Shown here: piece by piece, positions 32,074 through 39,683 of the stretch | Numbering within the stretch: position 1 is the first letter of the stretch | Layout: every line of letters starts with the position of its first letter | NCBI RefSeq assembly: GCF_004143485.2 | Contig: NZ_ML974131.1 | Span: forward strand, 512,341-576,340 | DNA length: 64,000 bases | DNA from: Halorussus amylolyticus | GTDB taxonomy: Archaea > Halobacteriota > Halobacteria > Halobacteriales > Haladaptataceae | Reading direction: 5' to 3' | Notes under the pieces: model-generated | Databases searched by the model: none | Seen by the model: the letters and a program-made list of their open reading frames with translations, nothing else | What the model was told of the DNA's origin: nothing | Translations under genes and position numbers: made by a program

Positions 32074-33189
32074 CTATTCGACCGCCATCCCCTCCACGAT
32101 GTCGAACTCCTCGTCGCCGTCGAATCGCGTCGGGTCGAACTCGGGAATCGGGTCCTCGCCGAGCACCGATTCGGCGGCCGCCTCTGCGAGCGCCGGGGCG
32201 CGCATGAAACCGTGGCCCTGCCACCCCGCCGCGACGAACAGGCCCTCGCGGAGTTCCCCGAGCAGAGGGTCGCGGTCGGGGGTCGCAACGCAGAGGCCCG
32301 CCCACGCCTCGCGGACCGCGCCGAACTCGCCGAGACGGTGGCCGAGTCGCTCGCGAGTCACGTCCACGAACTCCGAGTCGGCGTCGCGCTTCCAGTCGTC
32401 GGGGTCGCTCTCGACCTCCTCGGTGCCGTCGCCCGCGAGCAGGCCGTCGGGATGGGGTCGGAGGTAGTAGCCCGCGGTGGCGTCGTAGGCCATCGGCAAG
32501 TCGTCGCGCCGGTCGTCGTCGAACCCGGCGGTCAGCGCCTGCACTCGATAGGGCTTCAGCGCGACCTGAATCCCGGTCTCGGCGAGCAGGCGCTTGGTGT
32601 GTGCGCCCGCGGCGACCAGAATCGCGTCGAACGATTCGGTCCCTTCGTCGGTCTCGATTTCGAGGCTCTCGGCGTCGAGTCGGGCCTCGGTTCCGGTTCG
32701 AACGTCGGCCCCCGCTTCGCTGGCCTTCTCCGCGAGCAGTTCGGCGTAGGTCGCCGGGACGGTACACCCGGTGTTCTCGGCGACCGCGGCGACGCCGACA
32801 TCGTCCCACTCGACCGTCGGGAACCGCTCGCGGAGTTCGTCGGGGTCCACGAGCGCGACGTCCCGGCCTTCGTCCTGCATTCGGGGCACCTGCTCGCGGA
32901 TGGCGTCCGCGCGCTTCTCGTCGCCGTCGCGGGCGAACAGGACGTAGGGCGTCTCGCGGAACTCGAAGTCGCCCTCGCCCGAGAACTCGCGGAAGCGCTC
33001 GATTGCTCGGTCGCCGACGCGGGCGTCCTCGGGCGCGGCGAAGGCGTCGTAGAGGACGCCCGCGGCCCGGCCCGTCGATTCGCCCGCAATCTCACCCTTC
33101 TCGTAGACCACGACCTCGGCGTCTCGCTCGGCGAGGTCGTACGCCGCGGTGACGCCGATTGCGCCGCCGCCGACGACTGCGACCTTCAT
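32074..33189 (-). CDS. FAD-dependent oxidoreductase (DAO/glycine oxidase type)
   Basis: A 371-residue flavoenzyme starting at 33189. The dinucleotide loop VAVVGGGAIGVTAAYDLA is at the N-terminus and DAEVVVYEKGEIAGESTGRAAG binds the ribose. The DAO-fold C-terminal part contains AAGYYLRPHPDGLLAGDG and GLFVAAGWQGHGFMRAPALA. Members oxidise amino acids (D-amino acids, glycine, sarcosine) to imines. The substrate is not determinable here. It ends opposite Hsp20. The upstream F420/flavin-type gene on the same strand is 116 bp away, so a separate promoter is likely. Confidence 0.9.
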   Translation of the reverse strand: MKVAVVGGGAIGVTAAYDLAERDAEVVVYEKGEIAGESTGRAAGVLYDAFAAPEDARVGDRAIERFREFSGEGDFEFRETPYVLFARDGDEKRADAIREQVPRMQDEGRDVALVDPDELRERFPTVEWDDVGVAAVAENTGCTVPATYAELLAEKASEAGADVRTGTEARLDAESLEIETDEGTESFDAILVAAGAHTKRLLAETGIQVALKPYRVQALTAGFDDDRRDDLPMAYDATAGYYLRPHPDGLLAGDGTEEVESDPDDWKRDADSEFVDVTRERLGHRLGEFGAVREAWAGLCVATPDRDPLLGELREGLFVAAGWQGHGFMRAPALAEAAAESVLGEDPIPEFDPTRFDGDEEFDIVEGMAVE

Positions 33190-33305
33190 CGCTGTCCCCG
33201 TAGCGAGCGCCCTGATTTCGTCGCTGTCGCGGATTCGTGCGGATTCGTACAACTCATGGCCGGGAGAAGGTCGGTCGGGCACTTAGCGTTGTGCCCCTCG
33301 GAAAA

Positions 33306-34085
33306 TCAGCAGAACTCCTCGACGCCCCGCGCGGGGTAGCCGACCACGGTGTCGGCCCCCGCCTGCTTCAGTGCATCGACGCGCTCGGCGACCTCTCCGG
33401 GCGTGCCGACCAGCGCGTAGTCCTTGCTCGCGGCCGAGAGGACCTCTCGCGCTCGACCCGTCGCAGTGGCGTCTGTCGCCGCGCCCTCGGGGAGCGCCCG
33501 TGCCACGGGTCCCCGACGCCCGATGTACGCGCCCACGGCGTCGAGGACGGTGTCGCCGTCGTCGGTCAGCACCGTGGGGGCGTAAATCGCGATTTCGCCG
33601 TCGAACCCCGCGGCCCGGAGGCCGCGAACGTCGCGGTCGGTCGAGCGCGAGAGGAGTTCGAACTGGGTGGCCCCGGTCGCGAGCGCGGCGCGCTCGACGC
33701 CCTCGGTGCCGACCCACGTATCGGGGTCGCGCTCGACCACGGCACCGAGTCGGGGCGCGACCGCCTTCCGGCGCTCGTCGTCGGTGAGGTACGCGGGATG
33801 TCCGGCGACCGCGACCCGGCGGACGCCCTCGGGAATCTCGCCCGAGAGGCTATCGTCGCCGAGGGGGTCGTACCCCTCGGCGCGGACGGGCGTGGTCAGC
33901 CGGACCTCCTTGTGACGCGCGAGGTCGGCGAGCGTCTCGGCGTCGGGCAGATGCTCGCGGCCCTCGTAGTCTATCGTGACCGTCTCGAAGGGGAGGTCAC
34001 GCGCGCGGGACACGTCGCACTCGGCGGGCTTGAGCGCGGCGGCGTCGATACCTGTGTTCACGACGGCCTTGCCAGTCGTCAGCAC
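33306..34085 (-). CDS. luciferase-like/F420-type TIM-barrel protein (DUF7388 type)
   Basis: A 259-residue protein. The C-terminal third, KDYALVGTPGEVAERVDALKQAGADTVVGYPAR, is the hallmark of bacterial-luciferase-like/F420-dependent monooxygenase folds. The N-terminal half (LTTGKAVVNTGIDAAALKP) is shorter than in full-length relatives such as methylene-H4MPT reductase. The F420 site cannot be confirmed from sequence, so it may be a non-enzymatic or diverged member. Its 5' side abuts the repeat-rich gap 34086-34577. Confidence 0.7.
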   Translation of the reverse strand: MLTTGKAVVNTGIDAAALKPAECDVSRARDLPFETVTIDYEGREHLPDAETLADLARHKEVRLTTPVRAEGYDPLGDDSLSGEIPEGVRRVAVAGHPAYLTDDERRKAVAPRLGAVVERDPDTWVGTEGVERAALATGATQFELLSRSTDRDVRGLRAAGFDGEIAIYAPTVLTDDGDTVLDAVGAYIGRRGPVARALPEGAATDATATGRAREVLSAASKDYALVGTPGEVAERVDALKQAGADTVVGYPARGVEEFC

Positions 34086-34273
34086 GCGCGAACACCTCCA
34101 GCAATAGTTACTCGTCTACGACTCGTGCGGAACTCGATCCATCGTCTGTGCGACCATGTAGCCACTCGTACCCGTGGGAGGGTCAAAAGGGTATCGGCAC
34201 GCGTGAGTCTTACCGCGTCTGCCCGCCCGCGAGGGTCGCTTCTGAACGAAACCTGTCAGTCAGTTTTACCTCT

Positions 34274-34414
34274 CGGCGCGCGCTGGCGCGACCCTCGTGG
34301 TCGCGCCCAAAGCGCGCGAGGGATGAGTATCGCAGATTGCGAGCGTCAGCGAGCAATCGAGAAACGCAGTCGGTTGGGGAGGACTGTGGCCTGCGGTCGC
34401 AGTGCGGCTTGCGG
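34274..34414 (+). repeat. dispersed module F1 (CGCGCGCTGG...AGCGCGCG hairpin plus GGACTGTGGCC)
   Basis: A hairpin made of CGCGCGCT and AGCGCGCG enclosing CGCGACC/GGTCGCG leads into GGGATGAGTATCGCAG. A variable segment and then GAGAAACGCAGTCGG and GGACTGTGGCCTGCGG follow. The same order recurs at 41414-41553. Here it directly abuts element E3. The variable segment contains a GATTGC...GCAATC dyad. Confidence 0.85.
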
Positions 34415-34418
34415 GGGT

Positions 34419-34515
34419 GGAACTGAAAGGGGCCGCCCGCTCGCGGTCACGTGAGCAAACGAACGAGACCTCGGCGGACGCGGTTTGTCCGGCGGCGGCG
34501 AGCGCGCGGGCTTTC
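34419..34515 (+). repeat. structured intergenic element E3
   Basis: GGAACTGAAAGGGGCCGCC begins the left arm and CGCGGGCTTTCTGG the right. Relative to E1/E2 the stem core reads CGCTCGC/GCGAGCG instead of CGGTCGC/GCGACCG, a paired change that keeps complementarity, although a small bulge is present. The loop sequence is unrelated to the other copies. The remainder of 34086-34577 shows no gene. Confidence 0.65.
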
Positions 34516-34577
34516 TGGCGGTCTGTAGTCACTCTACTTCTACCGAGACAGACAAGCGTTCAGAACGCCCACCAGTT

Positions 34578-35180
34578 TCACCCTCGCCGAACGTCGGCGT
34601 CGGGGTCCACCACCCGATCAATCTTCTCCGGCGCACGCCAGTCGGTCGTCAGTTCCAACAGTTGGACCAGAATCCGGCCGGTCGCGCCCCACACCGTGTA
34701 GCCGTTCACGCGGAAGAAGTGGACGACCGCCTCGCCGTACTGGGGGTGCTCGCGGCGCTCGCTCTCGTAGTTCTCGGGGTCGAGAAGCCCGGAAACAGGT
34801 AGAATCGCGATTTCGGCCACCTCGCGCTCGTCGGGCGTGTACTCGCGGTCGGGGACGCGTGCGACGAACGGACTCACCGCGTACCGGGTCGTGGTCCGGA
34901 TGTCGTCGAGTCGCCCGACCACCTCGGCTTCCTCCGGTCGGAGACCGATTTCCTCCTCTGCTTCCCGGAGCGCGGTCGCCAGCAGGTCGTCGTCGCTCGG
35001 TTCGCGGCTTCCGCCCGGAAAGCTCATCTGCCCGGCGTGCTCGCCGAGGTGGTCCGCGCGCTTCGTGAACAGGAGGAACTGCTCGCCGTCGCGTTCGACC
35101 ACCGGGGCTACCACCGCGGCGTCGCGCTCCTCGTCGGTGACTTCCCGCGGGGCGTACTCGGCCACCCGACCCAACTCCAT
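34578..35180 (-). CDS. Nudix hydrolase, CoA pyrophosphatase type
   Basis: A 200-residue Nudix enzyme. The UPF0035/CoAse signature LLFTKRADHLGEHAGQMSFP precedes the Nudix box, which spans about residues 77-99 with the core REAEEEIGL. This pairing marks hydrolases of coenzyme A and acyl-CoAs (NUDT7/8 relatives) that cleave to phosphopantetheine and 3',5'-ADP. Residues after the box (FVARVPDREYTPDEREVAEI) fit. It ends beside repeat E3 and follows the DUF7109 gene by 36 bp on the same strand. Confidence 0.92.
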   Translation of the reverse strand: MELGRVAEYAPREVTDEERDAAVVAPVVERDGEQFLLFTKRADHLGEHAGQMSFPGGSREPSDDDLLATALREAEEEIGLRPEEAEVVGRLDDIRTTTRYAVSPFVARVPDREYTPDEREVAEIAILPVSGLLDPENYESERREHPQYGEAVVHFFRVNGYTVWGATGRILVQLLELTTDWRAPEKIDRVVDPDADVRRG

Positions 35181-35216
35181 ACGACACCCTCGGACTCGTG
35201 CGTCTTAATTTGCCCG

Positions 35217-35696
35217 TTAGTCGAGCGTGCGGTCGAGCGTCTCGCGCACGTCCCCCACCTCGACCGGTGCCCACGCTTCGAGGTCGTAGCTCACGTCGAG
35301 CAGGTCGCGCGCTCGGTCGGCGTCGCCCGCCGCCGCGACCGTTCGGGCCTCCTCGCGGAGTCGGTCGGCGACCGTCTCGCCGAGACCCTCGCGGTCCAAT
35401 TCGCGGTCGGGCACGTCCAAGATGTGCGGCAGGTCCGCGCCGTTCTCGGGGACCGTCGGAAACGCCGCGGGACCCGCGACCAGCAGGCTCTCGTCGCCGT
35501 CGTCCCACGCTCGCTGGTCGGTTTCCACGAGGTGATAGCCCGCAATCGCGCGTTCGATTTCGGCCGTGAACGCCTCGCGTTCGACATCCTTGCCCTGCTT
35601 GAAGGCGAGTTCCACTAACGCCTGTTCGAGTTCGTCGCGGGTCAGCGCGTCGAAGAGGTCCACCACCCCGGCGAGTTCGTCGGTCGTGTCGGCCAT
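35217..35696 (-). CDS. DUF7109 family protein
   Basis: A 159-residue acidic helical protein (DELAGVVDLFDALTRDELEQALVELAFKQG). The family is found almost only in haloarchaea and has no described function. No metal or nucleotide motif is visible. It is 36 bp from the Nudix gene and likely co-transcribed with it. The upstream side (35697-36128) carries repeat B and a candidate RNA but no further gene. Confidence 0.8.
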   Translation of the reverse strand: MADTTDELAGVVDLFDALTRDELEQALVELAFKQGKDVEREAFTAEIERAIAGYHLVETDQRAWDDGDESLLVAGPAAFPTVPENGADLPHILDVPDRELDREGLGETVADRLREEARTVAAAGDADRARDLLDVSYDLEAWAPVEVGDVRETLDRTLD

Positions 35697-35799
35697 TCGT
35701 TGTCGGGGAGGGGTTCTCGCGGGGGCTTAGTTGTTCGGGAAGAGTGATGGACTGATGGTGTTTGCGTCGCTTCTATCGAATTAGTCATCATCGGCGTGA

Positions 35800-35935
35800 C
35801 GGTAGCTATTCCCGGTACCTATGAGGACCGCGCCGCACAGCACCGCGCCCCCGTACCTCCCCGCTTGCGCACTCGGTCGCCCGCACCGCAGGTGCGACCG
35901 AGTGCGCGGCGCGTCCTGTGGTCGGACGGGCCTGC
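35800..35935 (+). repeat. dispersed element B (GGTACCTATGAGG ... variable hairpin ... GCGGCGCGTCC)
   Basis: CCCGGTACCTATGAGGACCG leads to GCACAGCACCGCGCCCCCG and CCTCCCCGC. It is followed by a perfect 14-bp stem, GCGCACTCGGTCGC (35867-35880) with its complement (35894-35907), and then GCGGCGCGTCCTGTGGTC. Element D (63678-63870) has the same flanks but entirely different hairpins inside. Confidence 0.85.
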
Positions 35936-35972
35936 TGGAATTTAGGGACTGTCGAGTCGGCCGTCACGAGAG

Positions 35973-36110
35973 TTTAAATACGAAGCCGGAACCAACCCTT
36001 CTCGGACGCTTCGTGCGGTTGCGGGCAGATAGCTGGCAACTCGGCTAGCACGGTCGATGACCCCGTAACCGCCAGTCCGACTACCCCGAGAGGGCTGAGC
36101 CACTATCGAA
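35973..36110 (+). ncRNA. candidate non-coding RNA with TATA box
   Basis: TTTAAATA (35973-35980) is an archaeal TATA box that matches no annotated gene start nearby. Transcription from about 36005 would give an RNA with paired arms GTTGC/GCAAC and CTCGG/CCGAG, an ACGG/CCGT inner stem and a GATGA...CTGA spacing. The last is only weakly like a C/D-box layout. It ends before the convergent aminotransferase stop. No RNA family is recognised. Confidence 0.3.
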
Positions 36111-36128
36111 TGCGGCCACTAGACGAAT

Positions 36129-37229
36129 CTACGCGAAGTAGTCGGCCAGTCGCTCGGCGGCCTCCTCGACATCCGGGGTCACGAGCGCGAACCGAATCCG
36201 GTCGGCTTGCGACTCGCCGAACGCCTCGCCGGGCATCCCCGCCACGCCCGCCTCGTCGATGAGTCGCTCGACGTTCTCCAAGGTCCCGGGGAAGTCGGGG
36301 AACCGAGCCATCACGTAGAACGCGCCGTCGGGGCTGGAAAAGTCCGCGCCAGCGTCGGCGAGCGCGCCCGTGAACGTCTCGACGCGCTCTTCGAGGAGCT
36401 GGCGGTTCGCCTCGTAGTACGCCGGATCGGTGTTCCGGAGCGCGTGCAGGACCGCGTACTGGCCGGGTCGCGTAGTCGCGACGTTGGTGAGCATGTGGCG
36501 GGTCTTCGCCATCTCGACCAGCGACTCGGGGAAGACAGCGTAGCCGACGCGAAAGCCCGTGATGGCGAACGTCTTCGAGTAGGAGTTCGTGACCACGCGG
36601 TGGTCAGAATCGACCGACAGCGCCGAGGTGAACTTCCCGGAGAAGTCGAAGTGGTCGTACACCTCGTCACTGACGAGCAGCGCGTCGTACTCCTCGGCGA
36701 TGGCGATGAGTTCGGCCATCGTCTCGGCGTCGTAGATCGCTCCCGTGGGGTTGCTCGGCGTGTTGACCACGATGGCGGCCGTCTCCTCGCTCGCGGCCTC
36801 GCGCACGTCTGCAGGGTCGAGCGCGCCGCCGTCCTGAGTCGGGACGTAGCGCGCCGTCGCGCCGAGCATCGAGGTTTTGCCGGGATAGTACGGATAGACG
36901 GGGTCCGTGAGGACGAACTCCGACCCGCGCTCGCGCTCCAGCGCCCGCGCCATCGCGAGGTAGTTCGCCTCGCCGCCGCCGTTGGTCACGATGACCTGCG
37001 AGGTATCGACGTTCCGGCGGTCGGCGATTTCCTCGCGGAGTTCGAGCAGGCCCTCGCTCGGGGGGTACTGGAAGTCCGCGCCCCCGAGGTCGGCGTACTC
37101 GTGAAGCCCCTCGCTGATGGCGGGCGGCGAACCCCAGTCGGGATTGCCGCTCACCATGTCCACCACGTCTCGGTCCGCATCGGCCGCGTACTGCATCACG
37201 CGAAAGAACAGCGGCGTGTCGTACTCCAT
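36129..37229 (-). CDS. PLP-dependent aminotransferase (class I/II)
   Basis: A 366-residue fold-type I aminotransferase. The Schiff-base lysine lies in SYSKTFAITGFRVGY and the cofactor region includes VNTPSNPTGAIYD and LVSDEVYDHF. The N-terminal arm SGNPDWGSPPAISEGLHEYA is typical of AspC-like subgroup I-gamma enzymes in archaea. The amino donor specificity cannot be read from sequence; aspartate, alanine or aromatic acids are options. The ATG at 37229 (MEYDTPLFF) is the only reasonable start. Confidence 0.9.
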   Translation of the reverse strand: MEYDTPLFFRVMQYAADADRDVVDMVSGNPDWGSPPAISEGLHEYADLGGADFQYPPSEGLLELREEIADRRNVDTSQVIVTNGGGEANYLAMARALERERGSEFVLTDPVYPYYPGKTSMLGATARYVPTQDGGALDPADVREAASEETAAIVVNTPSNPTGAIYDAETMAELIAIAEEYDALLVSDEVYDHFDFSGKFTSALSVDSDHRVVTNSYSKTFAITGFRVGYAVFPESLVEMAKTRHMLTNVATTRPGQYAVLHALRNTDPAYYEANRQLLEERVETFTGALADAGADFSSPDGAFYVMARFPDFPGTLENVERLIDEAGVAGMPGEAFGESQADRIRFALVTPDVEEAAERLADYFA

Positions 37230-37322
37230 AGTCGCACCTCGGACGCGGCCCTACTCTTTCTTTCGACCCGCGGGTATCGCTCGCTCCAAAACGATTTCCC
37301 GTGAAGCTCCCGTCGAACCGAC

Positions 37323-37679
37323 ATGACCAACGCAGACCCGCAGGCGGTTCGAGCGTACTACGACCGAATCGACGCCGAGGCGTACGAGGCGGTGTTCGCG
37401 CTGTTCGCGGACGACGTGACCTACGACCGGCCCGGCCAGTCGAATCTCTCGGGGATGGCGGCGTTCCGAGAGTTCTACCTCGAAGACCGGCCGCTCGAAG
37501 ACGGGAACCACGAAATCGCTAGTCTCGTCGTGGACGGCGACACCGTCGCGGTTCGCGGACGATTCTCTGGCGAGCAGAACGGCGAGCGCGTCTCGTTCGG
37601 CTTCGCGGACTTCCACCGGTTCGACGGAGGCGGGAACATCACCGAACGGTGGACCTACACCGACCGCGACGAGGTGTAG
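37323..37679 (+). CDS. SnoaL/NTF2-like family protein
   Basis: A 118-residue cone-shaped alpha+beta barrel protein. AVRAYYDRIDAEAYEAVFALFADDVTYDRP opens the fold and later strands are VRGRFSGEQNGERVSFGFADFH and ERWTYTDRDEV. NTF2-like proteins bind small hydrophobic ligands or act as small enzymes (isomerases, cyclases). No catalytic triad can be assigned. It lies 94 bp from the divergent aminotransferase and 41 bp before cinA. Confidence 0.82.
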   Translation: MTNADPQAVRAYYDRIDAEAYEAVFALFADDVTYDRPGQSNLSGMAAFREFYLEDRPLEDGNHEIASLVVDGDTVAVRGRFSGEQNGERVSFGFADFHRFDGGGNITERWTYTDRDEV

Positions 37680-37719
37680 ACCCGCACTTTCATTCCCGCC
37701 CGGCGCATCACTCACGGAC

Positions 37720-38253
37720 ATGAGCGAACACGCCGACGACTCACCCATCGAGGAGCGCCTCGGAGACGCCCTGCGCGAGGCCGACCACACTATCGCAGTC
37801 GCCGAATCCTGCACGGGCGGTCTCGTCGGGTCGCTCCTGACCGACGTGTCGGGGTCGAGCGACTACTTCGACCGCGGCCTCGTGACCTACTCCTACGACG
37901 CCAAACTCCAGCACGTCGGCGTGACCCGCGAATCGCTCGACGACTGCGGCGCGGTCAGCGAACCGGTCGCCCGCGAGATGGCTCAGGGGGTTCGGGACGC
38001 CGCCGGAACCGCGTGGGGCGTCGCCACCACCGGTATCGCAGGACCGACCGGCGGGACCGACGACAAGCCCGTCGGGACCGTGTTCATCGGGGTGGCATAC
38101 GCCGCCGACTGGGGGACCGGCGACTCGTACGCGACCGTCTCTCGCTACGAGTTCGACGGCGACCGGCGCGCGATAAAGGAGCAAATTGCTCGGCAGGCGC
38201 TCGAAGACGTGTTGGCGGAAGTCCGAGAGGTGGCGGGCGAGGGGACCGACTGA
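37720..38253 (+). CDS. CinA C-terminal domain protein (NMN amidohydrolase type)
   Basis: A 177-residue stand-alone CinA domain. Signature regions are VAESCTGGLVGSLLTDVSGS (active-site nucleophile region), RGLVTYSYDAK and VATTGIAGPTGGTDDKPVGTVFIG. It hydrolyses NMN to nicotinate mononucleotide or has a related function. In bacteria this domain is often fused to a MoaB-like domain; in archaea it is frequently single, as here. It is downstream of the SnoaL-type gene. Confidence 0.92.
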   Translation: MSEHADDSPIEERLGDALREADHTIAVAESCTGGLVGSLLTDVSGSSDYFDRGLVTYSYDAKLQHVGVTRESLDDCGAVSEPVAREMAQGVRDAAGTAWGVATTGIAGPTGGTDDKPVGTVFIGVAYAADWGTGDSYATVSRYEFDGDRRAIKEQIARQALEDVLAEVREVAGEGTD

Positions 38254-38306
38254 GTTCGCCGGTCCGGAGGGAAAACCTTGTGACCCCTCCGGATAAGGAC
38301 TCGCAC

Positions 38307-38327
38307 ATGACAGAGGGAGCGAAATGA
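38307..38327 (+). other. possible six-codon upstream reading frame
   Basis: ATG ACA GAG GGA GCG AAA TGA overlaps the start of the next gene (AATGA at 38323-38327). Its stop codon re-uses the bases of the downstream ATG, an arrangement compatible with translational coupling. No peptide evidence is available. Confidence 0.3.
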
Positions 38328-38812
38328 ACAAGGAGGGACACGTCCTCAACGCGGCCCTCCTGAGCATCGGTCTCGGCTACATCATCCACCCCGCGGGCGA
38401 CGTGCCGACGTTTTTGATGATAGCCGAGGTCTCGGTTCCGGTAATCTTGGGCGCGCTGCTCCCGGACGTGGACACCGCGTTCGGCAAGCACCGCAAGACG
38501 CTACACAATCTGCCGCTGCTCGCGATTATCTACGCGTATCCGGTGTACTTCGGCAATCTCCACTACGTCTGGATAGGCGTGGCGACTCACTACGTCCTCG
38601 ACATGCTCGGGAGCAAGCGGGGCATCGCGCTGTTCTACCCCTACAGCAAGGAGTACAACCTCCCGTTCGGGGTTCCGGTTTCGAGCAAGCGGGCGACCGC
38701 CGTCACGGTCGCGGTGACCGCCTTCGAACTCGCGGTCATCGCCGCCGTCGTTCACCTCGACCTGCCGTTCCGGATTCAGGACCTCTCGACGAGCGTCAGC
38801 ACGCTCGTCTGA
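38324..38812 (+). CDS. YdjM/DUF457-type membrane metal-dependent hydrolase
   Basis: A 162-residue membrane protein with four hydrophobic helices. Conserved acidic/His residues are spaced as in the YdjM family: GHVLNAALL, LPDVDTAFGKHRKTLHN and THYVLDMLGSKRG. Some haloarchaeal members co-occur with phosphatase functions, but no substrate is known. The start ATG overlaps a six-codon upstream frame. It converges on the PHP gene with 4 bp between stops. Confidence 0.8.
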   Translation: MNKEGHVLNAALLSIGLGYIIHPAGDVPTFLMIAEVSVPVILGALLPDVDTAFGKHRKTLHNLPLLAIIYAYPVYFGNLHYVWIGVATHYVLDMLGSKRGIALFYPYSKEYNLPFGVPVSSKRATAVTVAVTAFELAVIAAVVHLDLPFRIQDLSTSVSTLV

Positions 38813-38816
38813 AAAC

Positions 38817-39593
38817 TCAGTACACGCCGTCGAACCGGTCGTCGTACGCGACGTTGTCGGGATGGGTCGGTTCCGTGCCCGAGAGGAGGATTCGGTCGAT
38901 TTTCTCGTAGGAGTTCTCCCACCCGAGGTGGGCGAACTCCGCGGCGCATCGAAGCCGGTGGCCCCACCCCGACCGGTGGACGACCCGGCGCGAAACCCCG
39001 TCTCTGAGCGCGCCGACCAGGTCGCTCGCGGAGTCGATTTGCGTCTCGAACTCGGTCCACGCCTCGCCGACCGTCGTCCGGAGGTGTGCGTACGACGAGG
39101 TGAACGTCGGGAGGTCGAGGTCGGCCGCAATCGCGCTGGCCCGGCGGTCGTGGTGGGGCCAGTGCTTGGGGTTGTACGCCTCGACGGCGTGGACCGCATC
39201 GCAGTACGCCCGGAGGTCGTCGGCGTCGAGACTCACGTTGAGAAATTCGGGGTGGGGAACCAACACCGCGGCGTCCTGTCGGGCGAGTTCGGCGAGCGCG
39301 TCGTCGAGCGAGACGAAGTCCGGAATCGGCTCGTCGAGACCGATTCCGAGGACGTGTCTGCGATTGTGCCACCGCCCGGTGAACACCTCCCGACCGGGCA
39401 CCACGAGCAGGTCGTCGTCGGAGAAGCGAGCGCACAGCTCGCGAACGTCGGGGAGGCGGGTGAAGTGGGGCGCGTACACGAGCGCGTCGAGGCCGCGGGC
39501 TTTCGCTCGCTCGACCACTCGCTCGTCCAGCACTTTCACGTGAAGGTCCGCGCGGAACGGTTCGCCGTCGGTCACGTTCTCTCGTTTCGACAC
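38817..39593 (-). CDS. PHP domain phosphoesterase
   Basis: A 258-residue PHP-fold protein. Motifs with metal-binding His/Asp/Glu are FRADLHVK (first, HxH reduced to HVK), VYAPHFTRLPD, VVPGREVFTG, LVPHPEFLNV and PTFTSSYAH. The loss of the second His in motif I suggests a reduced metal set. Relatives act as histidinol phosphatase, polymerase-associated exonuclease or small-molecule phosphatases. It is transcribed convergently to the YdjM gene and divergently from the acyl-CoA ligase. Confidence 0.82.
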   Translation of the reverse strand: MSKRENVTDGEPFRADLHVKVLDERVVERAKARGLDALVYAPHFTRLPDVRELCARFSDDDLLVVPGREVFTGRWHNRRHVLGIGLDEPIPDFVSLDDALAELARQDAAVLVPHPEFLNVSLDADDLRAYCDAVHAVEAYNPKHWPHHDRRASAIAADLDLPTFTSSYAHLRTTVGEAWTEFETQIDSASDLVGALRDGVSRRVVHRSGWGHRLRCAAEFAHLGWENSYEKIDRILLSGTEPTHPDNVAYDDRFDGVY

Positions 39594-39683
39594 GACGCTG
39601 TTAACGATTCTGATTCGCCAAGTGATTCGGATACCGTGGGGGACGGTAGCAAACCATAAGAATCAGGGGCGAGACAGTCCGGT

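Noticed and set aside
38817-39593. PHP gene read as a DNA polymerase-associated exonuclease
   Set aside because: There is no polymerase partner nearby and motif I lacks the second His; only a general PHP phosphoesterase call is supported.
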